Shown: piece after piece, positions 1-10,117 of the stretch | Position numbering within the stretch: the stretch's first letter is position 1 | How the letters are laid out: each line of letters begins with the position of its first letter | Assembly (NCBI GenBank): GCA_025463925.1 | Contig: JAODBK010000046.1 | Coordinates: 34,735-98,734, forward strand | Direction: 5' to 3' | DNA: 64,000 bases | Source: Acidimicrobiales bacterium | Lineage (GTDB): Bacteria > Actinomycetota > Acidimicrobiia > Acidimicrobiales > AC-14 | Program-made: the position numbers and the translations under genes | Notes under the pieces: generated by a model | Database searches by the model: none | Told to the model about the DNA's origin: nothing | The model's input: the letters and a program-made list of their open reading frames with translations, nothing else

Positions 1-86
1 AACGCCGCCAGGATCGCGATGACGAGCGCGATCCAGCGACCGGGGTCGAGTGCCTCGTGGTCGGTCTCGGCTGCGGTGGCGGTCAC
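1..86 (-). CDS. MFS transporter, N-terminal fragment
   Basis: Reading leftward from a GTG at 86, an open frame runs off the window edge. It encodes a short acidic lead (TATAAETDHEALDPG) followed by RWIALVIAILAA, the beginning of a hydrophobic helix. A polar tail, then RW and a first membrane helix, is typical of the start of DHA2-type major facilitator drug/proton antiporters. Only 28 codons are visible, so the family call is an inference. The start lies only 15 bp from the start of the divergent Tat lipoprotein gene, so the two must share a very compact promoter region. No clear ribosome binding site precedes the GTG. Confidence 0.42.
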   Translation of the reverse strand, partial: MTATAAETDHEALDPGRWIALVIAILAA

Positions 87-101
87 AGACAGTTCTCAGC
101 C

Positions 102-1562
102 ATGACGAGCACGATCCCTGTCGTGGACCGCGAACCGGTGTTGACGCGGCGGCAGTTCCTCGTGGCAGGTGGCCTGACTGCGGGTGCCCTGATGCTTCCG
201 GGGTGCGTCGGCGCGTCGACGCCGGCGCCCACGACGAGCGCGTTCCGGTCGCGTCCTGACCTTCGACCCCCCAAGCTCAGCGTCACGACGCGCCATGCAT
301 CCATCGGGCTCGGCCATCTGTTCTTCACGGTCGGTGGGCCGCTGATGATGGACAACGATGGCGGCCTTCTCTGGTACCACCCGCTCAGCGGTCCGCACGC
401 GACCACGTTCCGCCCGCAGCGTTACCGCGGGGCACCGGTGCTCGCCTGGTGGGAGGGCGAAGTCGACAAGGCCGGCTACGGAAGAGGCGAATATGTCATC
501 GTCGATTCCTCGTACCGGGAGATTACGCGGGTCCGCGCCGGCAACGGCTACCAGGGGGACCTGCACGAGTTCGTGATCACCCCGCGCGACACCGCGCTAT
601 TCACCGTCTACCAGCCCGGCACTGCCGACTTGTCCACGGTTGGCGGGCCGGCTGAGGCGACCATCCTCGACGGCATCGTGCAAGAGGTGGACATCGCGAC
701 AGGAGCGGTGCTCTTCGAGTGGCGAGCCAAGGATCACGTGGGCTTCGACGAATCGCACGCGGTCATGCCGACAGGCAGTGGGCAGCTCTTCGACTTCTTC
801 CACATCAACTCCATCTACTCCGAGGCCAACGGTGATCTTGTCGTATCGGCCCGCAACACGTGGGCGGTCTACAAGATCAGCCGGCAGAGCGGTGAGGTCG
901 TCTGGCGACTCGGTGGCAAGAAGAACGACTTCTCGTCGAAGGTGGAAACCGCGTTCGAATGGCAGCACGACGCCCGCCGCCATCATGACGGCACGATCAC
1001 CCTGTTCGACAACGGTGCGACCCCGCAGGTCGAGCTTCAGTCGCGGGGACTGGTGATGGCAATCGATGAGGGAGCGCGGTCGCTCACGCTGCAGCGGGAA
1101 CTTCTTCACGCCCGGGTGCTCGCGAGCAGCCAGGGCAGCGTCCAAAGGCTTCCAGGAGGCAATTTCCTCGTGGGTTGGGGTGATCAGCCCTACGTGTCCG
1201 AGTTCGACGGCGAGGGTCGACTCGTATTCGATGCCCGCTTTCCCACCGGGTTTCAGTCGTATCGAAGCTTTCGCCTTTCCTGGGTCGGGCGTCCGAGCGA
1301 GCCACCCGCCATCGCGGTCGATGAGATCGGGTTGGGTCGGCTGACGATGCACGTCAGCTGGAACGGCGCGACTGAGGTCGCCCGCTGGGATGTGCTGGCC
1401 GGCCGCCGGAAGGATTCGCTCGAACGCATCGCCTCGGCACCCCGGTCCGGCTTCGAGACGAAGATCAGTGCGATCACGACCGATCGCTACGTCGCGGCGC
1501 GAGCCCACGACGCGAGCGGCGCGGTGTTGGGCACGTCGGCGGTGCGGACGGTCGCCTCTTGA
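102..1562 (+). CDS. Tat-exported lipoprotein of the arylsulfotransferase (ASST-like) family
   Basis: This 486-residue protein has a twin-arginine signal (TRRQFLVAGG, residues 15-24) and a lipobox LPGC with Cys35, so it should be a folded, lipid-anchored extracytoplasmic protein. The body matches the Arylsulfotransferase_2 type of beta-propeller: blades such as VQEVDIATGAVLFEW, HINSIYSEANGDLVVSARN and FEWQHDARRHHDGTITLFD carry the conserved His and Arg positions. Family members transfer sulfate between phenols, or are uncharacterised quinoprotein-like propellers; the substrate cannot be read from sequence. I chose the ATG at 102 over an in-frame GTG at 57 because the export signal begins there. 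It is divergent from the MFS gene and its stop faces leuA, 40 bp away. Confidence 0.8.
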   Translation: MTSTIPVVDREPVLTRRQFLVAGGLTAGALMLPGCVGASTPAPTTSAFRSRPDLRPPKLSVTTRHASIGLGHLFFTVGGPLMMDNDGGLLWYHPLSGPHATTFRPQRYRGAPVLAWWEGEVDKAGYGRGEYVIVDSSYREITRVRAGNGYQGDLHEFVITPRDTALFTVYQPGTADLSTVGGPAEATILDGIVQEVDIATGAVLFEWRAKDHVGFDESHAVMPTGSGQLFDFFHINSIYSEANGDLVVSARNTWAVYKISRQSGEVVWRLGGKKNDFSSKVETAFEWQHDARRHHDGTITLFDNGATPQVELQSRGLVMAIDEGARSLTLQRELLHARVLASSQGSVQRLPGGNFLVGWGDQPYVSEFDGEGRLVFDARFPTGFQSYRSFRLSWVGRPSEPPAIAVDEIGLGRLTMHVSWNGATEVARWDVLAGRRKDSLERIASAPRSGFETKISAITTDRYVAARAHDASGAVLGTSAVRTVAS

Positions 1563-1602
1563 ACGATCAGCTCGGTCTATGGTGCCGCACCATCCAGTTC
1601 GT

Positions 1603-3369
<1,767 letters not shown>

Positions 3370-3405
3370 CTAGGTGAGAAGGAGGAGTCCCAGGTCAGAA
3401 CGCAT
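3370..3405 (-). CDS. leuA leader peptide (attenuator peptide)
   Basis: Eleven codons read M-R-S-D-L-G-L-L-L-L-T then TAG, with codons CTG and then CTC CTC CTT CTC. Five of eleven residues are leucine, four of them consecutive. The sequence lies 93 bp upstream of leuA and is followed by two hairpins, the second a T-tailed terminator. This is the arrangement of a ribosome-mediated attenuator: stalling at scarce Leu-tRNA would favour read-through into leuA. There is no clear Shine-Dalgarno, and a -10-like CAAGAT ends 7 nt before the ATG, so the mRNA may be leaderless. Leucine-codon leaders before leuA are known in actinobacteria. Confidence 0.87.
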   Translation of the reverse strand: MRSDLGLLLLT

Positions 3406-3412
3406 CACCGCG

Positions 3413-3441
3413 ATCTTGACACGCCGCCACGATCGGCACAA
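3413..3441 (-). promoter_or_regulatory. Putative leuA promoter
   Basis: Minus-strand TTGTGC (3436-3441) and CAAGAT (3413-3418) are separated by 17 bp. The -10 hexamer ends 7 nt before the leader-peptide ATG, which would place transcription start at or next to the initiation codon. The match to consensus is only moderate. Confidence 0.45.
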
Positions 3442-3658
3442 CCGAGATCGGGCATTCGGTTCGCGTGTCGGGTGCCGCCGGTCGACACCGCGTCGCGGGC
3501 GCTGGTGCCGAGCGGACCGCGGTTGCCCGCCGGCATCGATACCGGTTTCCGCCTCACCACGCCCGACGCCCGCGCCGCCTCACGCCGGCGTGCTCCGACG
3601 TTTGAATGACTCGTTTGAAGGCATTCTGGACGAGACTGCGAGTTTCGGGGAGGAGAAC

Positions 3659-4090
3659 ATGAAGGAGTCCGATTCCAACGAGGGCCCGTCGGCATCTGAG
3701 CAGATCGACAAGAGGATCGCCGAGCTCGGAGACTGGCGCGGGGCGACCTTGAGCAGGATGCGCACGCTCATCAGGGAGGCAGTTCCGCACGTCGTCGAGG
3801 ACGTGAAGTGGGTGAAGAAGACGAGCCCGGGCACTCCCACGTGGTCGCACGACGGAATCATCTGCACTGGCGAGACGTACAAGTCCGTCGTGAAGCTCAC
3901 GTTCGCCAAAGGGGCTTCGTTGAACGACCCGGCCAAGCTCTTCAACTCGAGCCTCGAGGGGAACACCCGGCGCGCCATCGACATCCATGAGGGGGAGAAG
4001 GTCGACGCGGGCGCGTTCAAGGCGCTCATCCGTGCCGCGGTCGCCCTCAATGCATCTGCCGGAAAGGCACGGCCACGGCGAGCGAAGTGA
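3659..4090 (+). CDS. DUF1801 domain protein
   Basis: A small cytoplasmic protein of 143 residues. The core (ISELGDWRG-like start, VEDVKWVKKTSPGTPTW, CTGETYKSVVKLTFAKGASL, and the C-terminal RRAIDIHEGE) is characteristic of DUF1801 (YdhG-like) proteins, which have a compact alpha/beta fold and no established activity. I chose ATG 3659 because it follows GGGGAGGAG at good distance. The same frame is open further upstream, but that part is antisense to the leuA leader and has Arg-rich shadow composition. The gene is divergent from leuA with a 250-bp gap holding the leuA promoter. Confidence 0.78.
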   Translation: MKESDSNEGPSASEQIDKRIAELGDWRGATLSRMRTLIREAVPHVVEDVKWVKKTSPGTPTWSHDGIICTGETYKSVVKLTFAKGASLNDPAKLFNSSLEGNTRRAIDIHEGEKVDAGAFKALIRAAVALNASAGKARPRRAK

Positions 4091-4260
4091 GCCAGGGGAT
4101 TCCGCTCCACGCGCGCCGAGCAGCGGCGGTGGGTGTTCGGGAAGCCCACTACGGTCGCGCCGGCTGCAAAGAACGAGCTTCTGGACGCTCGCAAGGGTTT
4201 GGCGTTCGCTCACCCGATCGAGTGAAGGCCGCCGGCCCGCTCGACCGGAATTGCGTCGCG

Positions 4261-4827
4261 GTGACTCTTCTCTTGCATCACCTCGACGATCGCGACGTCC
4301 GGCAAACGATGGTCAGGCAGTGGTCCGAGGAGCACGAGCACATGTGCTCGACGTTTCCGCCTGATGCGCGGGCCTACGGCAAGCTCTTCACTCCGGCGGG
4401 GTGGAACGCGCTGGCCGATGTGATGCCTGCCGCGTTGGCCGATCATGACGATGACTGGCTGCAACGATCATTGGACGTTCCCGGGTACTGGGTCGACATG
4501 TACACCCGTCGTTCGAGGTCCGGGGACACGCAATTCGCCAACAACAAGGCGGATGCGATTCGACGATTCGGGATCGGCGAGTTCAACACCGCGTACGTCC
4601 GGGCGCTGGCGACCGTCGGCTTGAGTCGCGGGCTCACCGAGGGCACAGTTTACCGGGCCGGCACCGCTGCGGAGCCCCGCCAACGCTGCTCCGAGCTCGA
4701 GGGTCAGCCAGTCTCGCTGCAGTGCCTGATCGATGACCATCGCTGCTACTTCCCACAACCGAGAGAACCGGTGGCAGTGCCGATCCCATTCGGGCCAAAC
4801 TGCCATCACAGCGTGACGCTCCGCTGA
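4261..4827 (+). CDS. Conserved hypothetical protein
   Basis: A 188-residue soluble protein beginning VTLLLHHLDDRDVRQTMVRQW and containing a Trp/His/Asp-rich core (DHDDDWLQ, GYWVDMYTRR, IGEFNTAYVRALA) and late cysteines (QRCSELEG, SLQCLIDDHRCYF). I do not recognise a fold or function, but the sequence has ordinary protein composition and resembles hypothetical proteins that recur in actinobacteria and begin with a similar LLLxHLDxRDVR segment. I chose GTG 4261 for that reason; the frame is open upstream to 4087. There is no signal peptide or membrane segment. It follows the DUF1801 gene on the same strand and faces the XRE gene, 24 bp from stop to stop. Confidence 0.6.
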   Translation: MTLLLHHLDDRDVRQTMVRQWSEEHEHMCSTFPPDARAYGKLFTPAGWNALADVMPAALADHDDDWLQRSLDVPGYWVDMYTRRSRSGDTQFANNKADAIRRFGIGEFNTAYVRALATVGLSRGLTEGTVYRAGTAAEPRQRCSELEGQPVSLQCLIDDHRCYFPQPREPVAVPIPFGPNCHHSVTLR

Positions 4828-4851
4828 CGCACGTCGAGGACTGCCGCGGTG

Positions 4852-5112
4852 CTACTCGGGCGTGGGTTTGAGTCCCTGAACGAGAACCGCGGGGTCGACG
4901 CCGAGCGCTTCTGCGATTCGCAGGGGGTTGACCAGCGAGAGGTTGTGTTGGCCGCGATCGACGGAGCCGATGTACGTCCGATGGAGCCCGCTGATGGCCG
5001 CGAGGTCCTTCTGGGTCAGCCCGAGCTCGTGCCGTCGAGCCCGGACGCGCTCACCGAACACCCTGAGGGGCGACATGCCATTCCTGGCGCCTGAGCCTGC
5101 GACTGAGTTCAT
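4852..5112 (-). CDS. XRE-family transcriptional regulator
   Basis: An 86-residue protein consisting of a single Cro/C1-type helix-turn-helix: RVRARRHELGLTQKDLA, ISGLHRTYIGSVDRGQHN, LSLVNPLRIAEALGVD. It has no effector domain, the architecture of restriction-modification controller proteins and of orphan XRE regulators, though no restriction genes are present. It is clearly paralogous to the regulator at 33497-33730: both share RVRARRHEL, SGLHRT, GSV-RG and a C-terminal LVQGL. The two genes also share a promoter block (5130-5148 here). An internal ATG at 5076 (MSPLRVFGERV) is an alternative start. DNA target unknown; autoregulation is plausible. Confidence 0.85.
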   Translation of the reverse strand: MNSVAGSGARNGMSPLRVFGERVRARRHELGLTQKDLAAISGLHRTYIGSVDRGQHNLSLVNPLRIAEALGVDPAVLVQGLKPTPE

Positions 5113-5129
5113 GACAACGGCATACTATC

Positions 5130-5148
5130 GGTAGACCGACTATTCGTC
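5130..5148 (-). promoter_or_regulatory. Promoter/operator of XRE regulator, shared with its paralogue
   Basis: The minus strand reads GACGAATAGTCGGTCTACC, with AATAGT as the probable -10 box ending 26 nt before the ATG. The paralogue at 33497 has GACGTATAGTCGTCGACC with the -10 box ending 27 nt before its ATG. Two ACTAT direct repeats 15 bp apart overlap the element on the plus strand (5124-5143) and may be the operator. Confidence 0.5.
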
Positions 5149-5255
5149 GCAACCTCTGACTCGACCGTGCCGCTGACCGGAACAATGCCGGATTGCCCGA
5201 GGCCTGACCGGTAGTGGCGCGGACATGGCCTCGGCTCGGGCGGCCCGAGCCGATG

Positions 5256-5588
5256 TCATCTTGCCGGCTGGACGAGGTCGGAGGCCTCAGGTCGCGGCCG
5301 AGCCGGTCCGACCGGGCCGACGCCGGCCCACCATCCGTTCCGAGCACCTCGTCGAAGGGCCTCGTCCAGATAGGTCAAGGCGTCGAGCGCGCTCGAGTCC
5401 TCGGGGCGCTCGCTGAGGAGGACCCGCCAGCGGGCCCGGGCCGCATCGAGCGGAGCCCGGCGCCGGGCCGCGAGGCCGATGAGCTCGGCGCCCCCCTCGT
5501 CGACCGAGGCCCGGCCGGTGGCGAGCGTCAGGGCATGGAGGAACACGAGACTGCCGGGATCGCGGCGGTCGTGATCGGGCGCGGTCAC
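5256..5588 (-). CDS. Hypothetical protein
   Basis: A 110-residue frame from a GTG at 5588 encoding a balanced soluble protein, TAPDHDRRDPGSLVFLHALTL followed by helical segments (ARARWRVLLSERPEDSSALDALTYLDEALRRG) that could be a short helical or TPR-like bundle. No domain is recognised. The opposite strand is also open here, but its translation is Arg/Pro/Gly-rich and looks like a shadow. Upstream, 152 bp separates it from the divergent LuxR-type gene. Existence is likely but not certain. Confidence 0.48.
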   Translation of the reverse strand: MTAPDHDRRDPGSLVFLHALTLATGRASVDEGGAELIGLAARRRAPLDAARARWRVLLSERPEDSSALDALTYLDEALRRGARNGWWAGVGPVGPARPRPEASDLVQPAR

Positions 5589-5740
5589 ACGAGAACGTTG
5601 GTCGCAACGGGCATCCGTTCCTTCCGCCAGTTGGGGGAGGAAGGCGGCACCGCCAGCGCGTGGTTCTCACACCGCGGCGACGAGTTCCTGAACCGATCGG
5701 GGGATGTGCCCGAGACGCGCGATCGCCTATCGATGGACCT

Positions 5741-6382
5741 GTGGCAGACGATGAGTATCACGAGACCGTGGTTGTGGTCGACACCGAGCCCGTTGCGCGT
5801 GAAGGCGTGATGCGGGTTCTGACCATGGGCGGGTGCCGGGTGCTCGGCGAGGCCGCGACCGGTCGGAATGCCGTTGACCTGGTGCGCGCGGTGGCCCCCG
5901 ATGTCGTCGTCGCCGAGGTTCCGCTGCCGGATCTCGGCACGCCGGAGTTCTGCCGCGCGGTCACCGAGACGCGCGCCGAGACCGGCATCGTCGTCTTCAG
6001 CGGCCGGCACGAGCGACTCCTCGACGCGTTCGCGGCCGGCGCCCGCGCCGTCGTCACGAAGCGGGCGTACGGCGGCGTGTTCGTCGACGCCGTCCGGGCC
6101 GCGGCCGCCGGCGCGACGTTCATCGATCCGGCGTTGGCGACGGCGGCGTGGTTGGCGGCCCCGCCGGGAAGCCGGAAGGCCATCAGCCCGGCTGGGCTCA
6201 CGGTCCAGGAGTTGCGAGTGCTCGCCTTGTTGCCGAAGGGGCTGACGAACGAGCAGATCGCGGTGCAGTTGCACGTGAGCCGCGACACCGTCAAGACGCA
6301 CGTGGCCAACGCCCAGCGCAAGCTCAGGGTGCAGAGCCGCACCGAGGCGGCGGTGGCCGCACTCCAGCTCGGGCTCGGATGA
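5741..6382 (+). CDS. LuxR-type regulator with atypical (Glu) receiver
   Basis: About 213 residues with an N-terminal receiver-like domain and a C-terminal NarL/LuxR helix-turn-helix (LTVQELRVLALLPKGLTNEQ, then VSRDTVKTHVANAQRKL). Aligned by eye with the regulators at 26480 and 29329, the phosphoacceptor segment VVLDVRLPG reads VVAEVPLPD. Asp is thus replaced by Glu, and the acidic pair DDHP reads DTEP. The Lys of the active site (VTK) is kept. Glu at this position often mimics phosphorylation, so the protein may act independently of a kinase; none is encoded nearby. I took GTG 5741 as start; upstream in-frame sequence to 5660 looks non-coding. Confidence 0.8.
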   Translation: MADDEYHETVVVVDTEPVAREGVMRVLTMGGCRVLGEAATGRNAVDLVRAVAPDVVVAEVPLPDLGTPEFCRAVTETRAETGIVVFSGRHERLLDAFAAGARAVVTKRAYGGVFVDAVRAAAAGATFIDPALATAAWLAAPPGSRKAISPAGLTVQELRVLALLPKGLTNEQIAVQLHVSRDTVKTHVANAQRKLRVQSRTEAAVAALQLGLG

Positions 6383-6394
6383 CCGTTTCGGTCG

Positions 6395-6997
6395 TCACTT
6401 GATGGGGGCCGCGAAGGGGGAGGTGAGGCCCCATCGCCTGAGCGTGGTCTCAACGAGCGCTTCGGCCTGGTCCCACAAGGCATCGGCCGCTTGGGCGACT
6501 GGCGTGGCGCTCGTCATTGCGGATTTGACGCGGTCTGCCGGCTGTTTCGCGGCGTCCGAGAAGGCATCGATGGCGCGCTCGTACTGGTGAAGCGCTTCGT
6601 CGAAGCGCCGAGCCGCGGGGCGCAATGCCTTCGGTGCGCGCAGGTGCGCGAACGCCCGCCGCACGTGCTCTATCTCTTGGTGCCACCTCTGCGCCTCGCT
6701 CACGAACTGCACCACGCTGACCTTCGACGCGTAGAGGTCGGCCAAGCGTGGCTTGATCCCTTCCACGACGATGCGCCCGCCATCCTTCGCCAATGTGGCA
6801 GCTGCGTTGGCGTAGGTGGCGAACGCAGCGCGCTGGTCGGACCGTGGCGCAGAACTCGCGACGACGGTGAGAGCCACCGCCAACGCCAAGGGCGCGAGGG
6901 CGATCGCGGGAATCACGAGCGGCCACCGGCTCCGCCGGGAGGCCCAGCCGGCTCGGTGGCGCCTGCGAACCGGCCTGGGGTGTGCGAACGATCGCAA
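6395..6997 (-). CDS. Single-pass membrane protein downstream of livF
   Basis: A 200-residue protein with an Arg-rich cytoplasmic start, one hydrophobic segment (WPLVIPAIALAPLALAVAL, about residues 25-45) and a ~150-residue helical extracytoplasmic domain (YANAAATLAKDGGRIVVEG, FVSEAQRWHQEIEHVRRAF, and further amphipathic helices). No known domain is recognised; the helices suggest a four-helix or coiled-coil sensor-like bundle. It starts with TTG immediately after the livF stop (TAATTG), so it is probably the last gene of the liv operon and may be an accessory factor of that transporter. The start codon is unusual but fits the spacing. Confidence 0.62.
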   Translation of the reverse strand: MRSFAHPRPVRRRHRAGWASRRSRWPLVIPAIALAPLALAVALTVVASSAPRSDQRAAFATYANAAATLAKDGGRIVVEGIKPRLADLYASKVSVVQFVSEAQRWHQEIEHVRRAFAHLRAPKALRPAARRFDEALHQYERAIDAFSDAAKQPADRVKSAMTSATPVAQAADALWDQAEALVETTLRRWGLTSPFAAPIK

Positions 6998-7849
6998 TTA
7001 GGTGCGGTTCGATGTGCGTTTGGGTGCCCGACGACTGGGGCGACGGGGAGGCTCGTCCGGCTTCGGTGCCTGCTCACCAAGGTAGGTCGCAATCAGTTGC
7101 GGGTCGGCCAGGAGATCCCTGCTGGGGCCCGCAAGAACCACCTCACCCTTGGCGAGCACGGCGGCCCGGTCGGTGTTCGCGAGGGCCATGTGAACGAACT
7201 GCTCGACGATGAGCACGGCGGTGCCAGCTCGATTGATCTCGGCCAGGATGTCGAACAGTTGGCTGACGATCTTGGGAGCCAAACCCAGCGAGAGTTCGTC
7301 GACGATCAGCAGCCTCGGGTTCGACATGAGGGCCCGAGCCACGCCCAGCATCTGTTGCTCGCCTCCCGACAGCGTCCCAGCCGCCTGGTGGGCCCGCTCG
7401 CGCAGAATTGGGAAATGGTCCATCACCTGATCGCGCTGGGACTTGTAGGCCCGGCCGGCGCGCCGCTGGGACCAGAAACCGGCGCGCAGGTTCTCTTCGA
7501 CCGAGAGCCCGAAGAAGAGTTCCCGGCCCTCGGGGAGATGAGCGATGCCCCGTTGCACGACCTTGTTCGCTGCCATGCCGCCGATCGGCTCGCCGTCGAA
7601 CGTGATCCGTCCCCGAGTAGGGGCGAGCAGGCCGGAGATCGCGCGGAGAGTCGTGGTCTTGCCCGCACCGTTGGCGCCGACGAGAGCAACCCGTTCGCCG
7701 GAACCGATCGTGAGGCTGACCGCGCGCAGGGCTTGGATGGGTCCGTAGTGCACATCGATGGCGTCGACTGTCAACAGTGCAGCAGCCGAATCATTGCCGT
7801 CGGTGATGACATCGTGACTGCTCTCGGTTGTGACTACAGAGGGGCTCAC
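6998..7849 (-). CDS. livF: Branched-chain amino acid-type ABC transporter ATP-binding protein LivF
   Basis: A 283-residue cytoplasmic ATPase. Walker A GANGAGKTTT, signature LSGGEQQMLGVARAL and Walker B LLIVDELSLGLAP are intact, and the LivF family ending with ATYLGE is present (about residue 265). A polar ~25-residue extension precedes the domain and a basic tail follows. GTG at 7849 overlaps the stop of the permease-ATPase fusion gene by GTGA, indicating translational coupling. With the LivG domain of that fusion it should power the transporter. Real substrate unknown; the family also moves amides, urea and aromatic compounds. Confidence 0.93.
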   Translation of the reverse strand: MSPSVVTTESSHDVITDGNDSAAALLTVDAIDVHYGPIQALRAVSLTIGSGERVALVGANGAGKTTTLRAISGLLAPTRGRITFDGEPIGGMAANKVVQRGIAHLPEGRELFFGLSVEENLRAGFWSQRRAGRAYKSQRDQVMDHFPILRERAHQAAGTLSGGEQQMLGVARALMSNPRLLIVDELSLGLAPKIVSQLFDILAEINRAGTAVLIVEQFVHMALANTDRAAVLAKGEVVLAGPSRDLLADPQLIATYLGEQAPKPDEPPRRPSRRAPKRTSNRT

Positions 7850-10110
7850 GTCAGCACCTCTGCGCCTTGTTCGACGCCCGCGATCGACGCATCGCTGGAG
7901 ATATGGCGGCCGTTGCTGTCGTTGGCTGCGGATTTCGGTTCTTCGGCTTGACCGAGATAGGCGGCAATGACTTCGGGATTGGACTGAATCTCGCTCGGCG
8001 TCCCGTCGGCCAGTGGCTCGCCGCGGTTGATGACGTACATGTAGTCGGACACCGCCGTCACCATCCGAACATCGTGTTCGATCAAGAGGATGGAGACGCC
8101 GAGTTGCGACCGGACGAAGTAGAGAAGCTGAGCGAGTTCGTCGGTCTCCGCGTTGTCGAGCCCAGACGCCGGTTCGTCGAGCATGAGAAGCGGTGCTTCG
8201 GTCACGAGCGCTCGTGCGATCTCGACTTGTCGGAGGATGCCGAACGGGAGGCCGGCAGTCGGCCTCGAGGCGACCTCCTCGAGGCCCAACATCTCGACGA
8301 CCAGACGGACGCGAGCGCGAGCGTCGGCCTCTGATGCGATGGCCCGACTCATGAGCGCCAGGTGGCTGAAGATGCCGGTCGGGTTGTGGACGTGAGTCGC
8401 GACCAAGAGATTGTCGAACACAGTCAACTGGGGGAACAGTTGGATCAGCTGAAACGTGCGACCAACTCCCATCTGAGCTCGGACGTGGACGGGGAACTTG
8501 GTGGCGTCCACGCCAAACAGCCGGACGGTTCCCGAAGTGGGTTCGTTGAGGCCGGCGATCGCGTTGAATGTCGTGGTCTTGCCGGCCCCGTTCGGGCCGA
8601 TCAGGCCGACGATCTCGTGCTCGCGCACCACAACGGTCACGTCATTCACGGCCGTCAGCCCGCCGAAGCGAACGACAACGTGTTCGGCCTCGAGGACAGG
8701 AGGCCGTTCGCTGCGGTCAGGTGCGAGCGGGTAGGGCGGGATGACCATCGTGCGCCATGAGGCTCTGGCCGTCTCGACGTCGTCGCCGGCGGTCATCTCT
8801 CGGACATCGACGGCACTGTTCGGCTCGAGCGCCGTCCGGCCGAGCACTGAGAGATCGATCGATCGCCGGATCACCGGCGAGCGGGAGCGCCGCGTCGGCA
8901 GGCGTTGGGCGAAAGCGGCCGCGCGCGACGTGCCGGGCCGGCGCTGCCGCCGGTCGCCGACTTCGACGGGCACGGGTGTCACCGTGCCGATCTGACCGTC
9001 GGAAGGACGCCGCCGGCGCAGCATCGCGGAGCCTTTGGCGATCGGTCGCTCGATCAGACGAGACAGCCATTTGGTGACACCCCGGAATCGACGTTCCGTG
9101 GCCGTTCCCAGCGCACCCAGTCCACCGGGATAGCCGAGGAGCACACCGAGAAGGAGTGCGACCGCGACGATGTCTCGCCACCCGGTGAGCGTCTTGACCC
9201 GATAGAAGACCTCCGTGAGCGCGGCGAACAAGATGCCGGCGGCGACACCACCACCGAGACTGTTGATGCCACCAACGACTGCGATGGACAGGTAGAACAG
9301 TGAGACCGTGAACTGGAAGACGACCGGCGTGGCGACTCTCACGTTGGTCATGATCAGGTTGCCGGCGATGCCTGCCAGGGCCCCGGACACCGCGAAGGCC
9401 AAGAGCTTGTAGCGGGTCACGTCAACGGCGAGGGACACCGCTGCCACTTCCGAGCCCCGGATCGCGAAGAACGCTCGGCCCGTCTTCGAGTCCCGCAGGT
9501 TCACCGCCGCGTACCATGCGGTCGCGACTGCCGTGACGACGACCAAGTAGAACACCCGTTGGTTGGACAGGTCGAAGGTGGTCATCGTCCCCGGATGGCC
9601 GATGACGGTGTTCGGTATGGACGAGGCTGCCGCCTTGCCGACGAACCACTGCTGGCTGAACAGGTAGGCGTCGCACATCCAAGCGAAGATGAGCGTCGCC
9701 ACCGCGAGATACAAGCCCCGGACCCGGAGGGCGACCAACCCCAACATCGACGCCACGCCGGCAGAAACGAGTGCGACCAACGGTAGGTTCAGCGGAAAAG
9801 GAATGCCGAATCGACGCGCCAAGATTCCGGTCGTGAAGGCGCCGATGCCGACAAAGCTCCCTTGTCCAAGACTGATCTGGCCGACCCATCCGGTCAGGAT
9901 GACGAGGCTGAAGGCGACCAGCGCGTATTCGCCGGCCAAGTTGGCGTCGACGATGTAGGAGAACGGGACCGAGGGCAGCCAGCGGTTCAGCGGGAAGCCC
10001 GGCAGCCAGGGAAAGTAGAGGACGAGCCACGCGATGACGACTTGCCTGGCTCGAATCGGGCTCGCCCTCACGTCCCGGCCCCGCGTTGCGTGACATTCCG
10101 AAGGGACCAT
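7846..10110 (-). CDS. ABC transporter permease-ATPase fusion (LivM-LivG)
   Basis: A ~754-residue fusion. The first ~330 residues are a LivM permease with multiple membrane helices (GWVGQISLGQGSFVGIGAF; VVGGINSLGGGVAAGILFA). A ~150-residue Arg-rich hydrophilic linker follows, then a LivG ATPase (Walker A GPNGAGKTTT; signature region PFGILRQVEIARAL; Walker B LLMLDEPASGLD). The first signature residues PFGILR are a weak form of the usual LSYGQQR. I chose ATG 10110 because it lies 7 nt after the livH stop; an earlier in-frame start would overlap livH and a GTG further in is possible. Such fusions occur in actinobacteria, but the long basic linker is notable. Confidence 0.9.
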   Translation of the reverse strand: MVPSECHATRGRDVRASPIRARQVVIAWLVLYFPWLPGFPLNRWLPSVPFSYIVDANLAGEYALVAFSLVILTGWVGQISLGQGSFVGIGAFTTGILARRFGIPFPLNLPLVALVSAGVASMLGLVALRVRGLYLAVATLIFAWMCDAYLFSQQWFVGKAAASSIPNTVIGHPGTMTTFDLSNQRVFYLVVVTAVATAWYAAVNLRDSKTGRAFFAIRGSEVAAVSLAVDVTRYKLLAFAVSGALAGIAGNLIMTNVRVATPVVFQFTVSLFYLSIAVVGGINSLGGGVAAGILFAALTEVFYRVKTLTGWRDIVAVALLLGVLLGYPGGLGALGTATERRFRGVTKWLSRLIERPIAKGSAMLRRRRPSDGQIGTVTPVPVEVGDRRQRRPGTSRAAAFAQRLPTRRSRSPVIRRSIDLSVLGRTALEPNSAVDVREMTAGDDVETARASWRTMVIPPYPLAPDRSERPPVLEAEHVVVRFGGLTAVNDVTVVVREHEIVGLIGPNGAGKTTTFNAIAGLNEPTSGTVRLFGVDATKFPVHVRAQMGVGRTFQLIQLFPQLTVFDNLLVATHVHNPTGIFSHLALMSRAIASEADARARVRLVVEMLGLEEVASRPTAGLPFGILRQVEIARALVTEAPLLMLDEPASGLDNAETDELAQLLYFVRSQLGVSILLIEHDVRMVTAVSDYMYVINRGEPLADGTPSEIQSNPEVIAAYLGQAEEPKSAANDSNGRHISSDASIAGVEQGAEVLT

Positions 10111-10117
10111 CGGTGTC

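Noticed and set aside
4852..5112. Restriction-modification controller system around the XRE genes
   Set aside because: Neither XRE gene has a methyltransferase or endonuclease neighbour in the window.
5214..5810. 198-codon plus-strand frame opposite the small hypothetical gene
   Set aside because: Pro/Arg/Gly-rich and overlaps the true start of the LuxR-like gene; the minus-strand product has better protein character.
6383..6400. Hairpin between the convergent LuxR-like and membrane protein genes as a terminator
   Set aside because: A 7-bp stem with wobble pairs but no T-tract; too weak to call.
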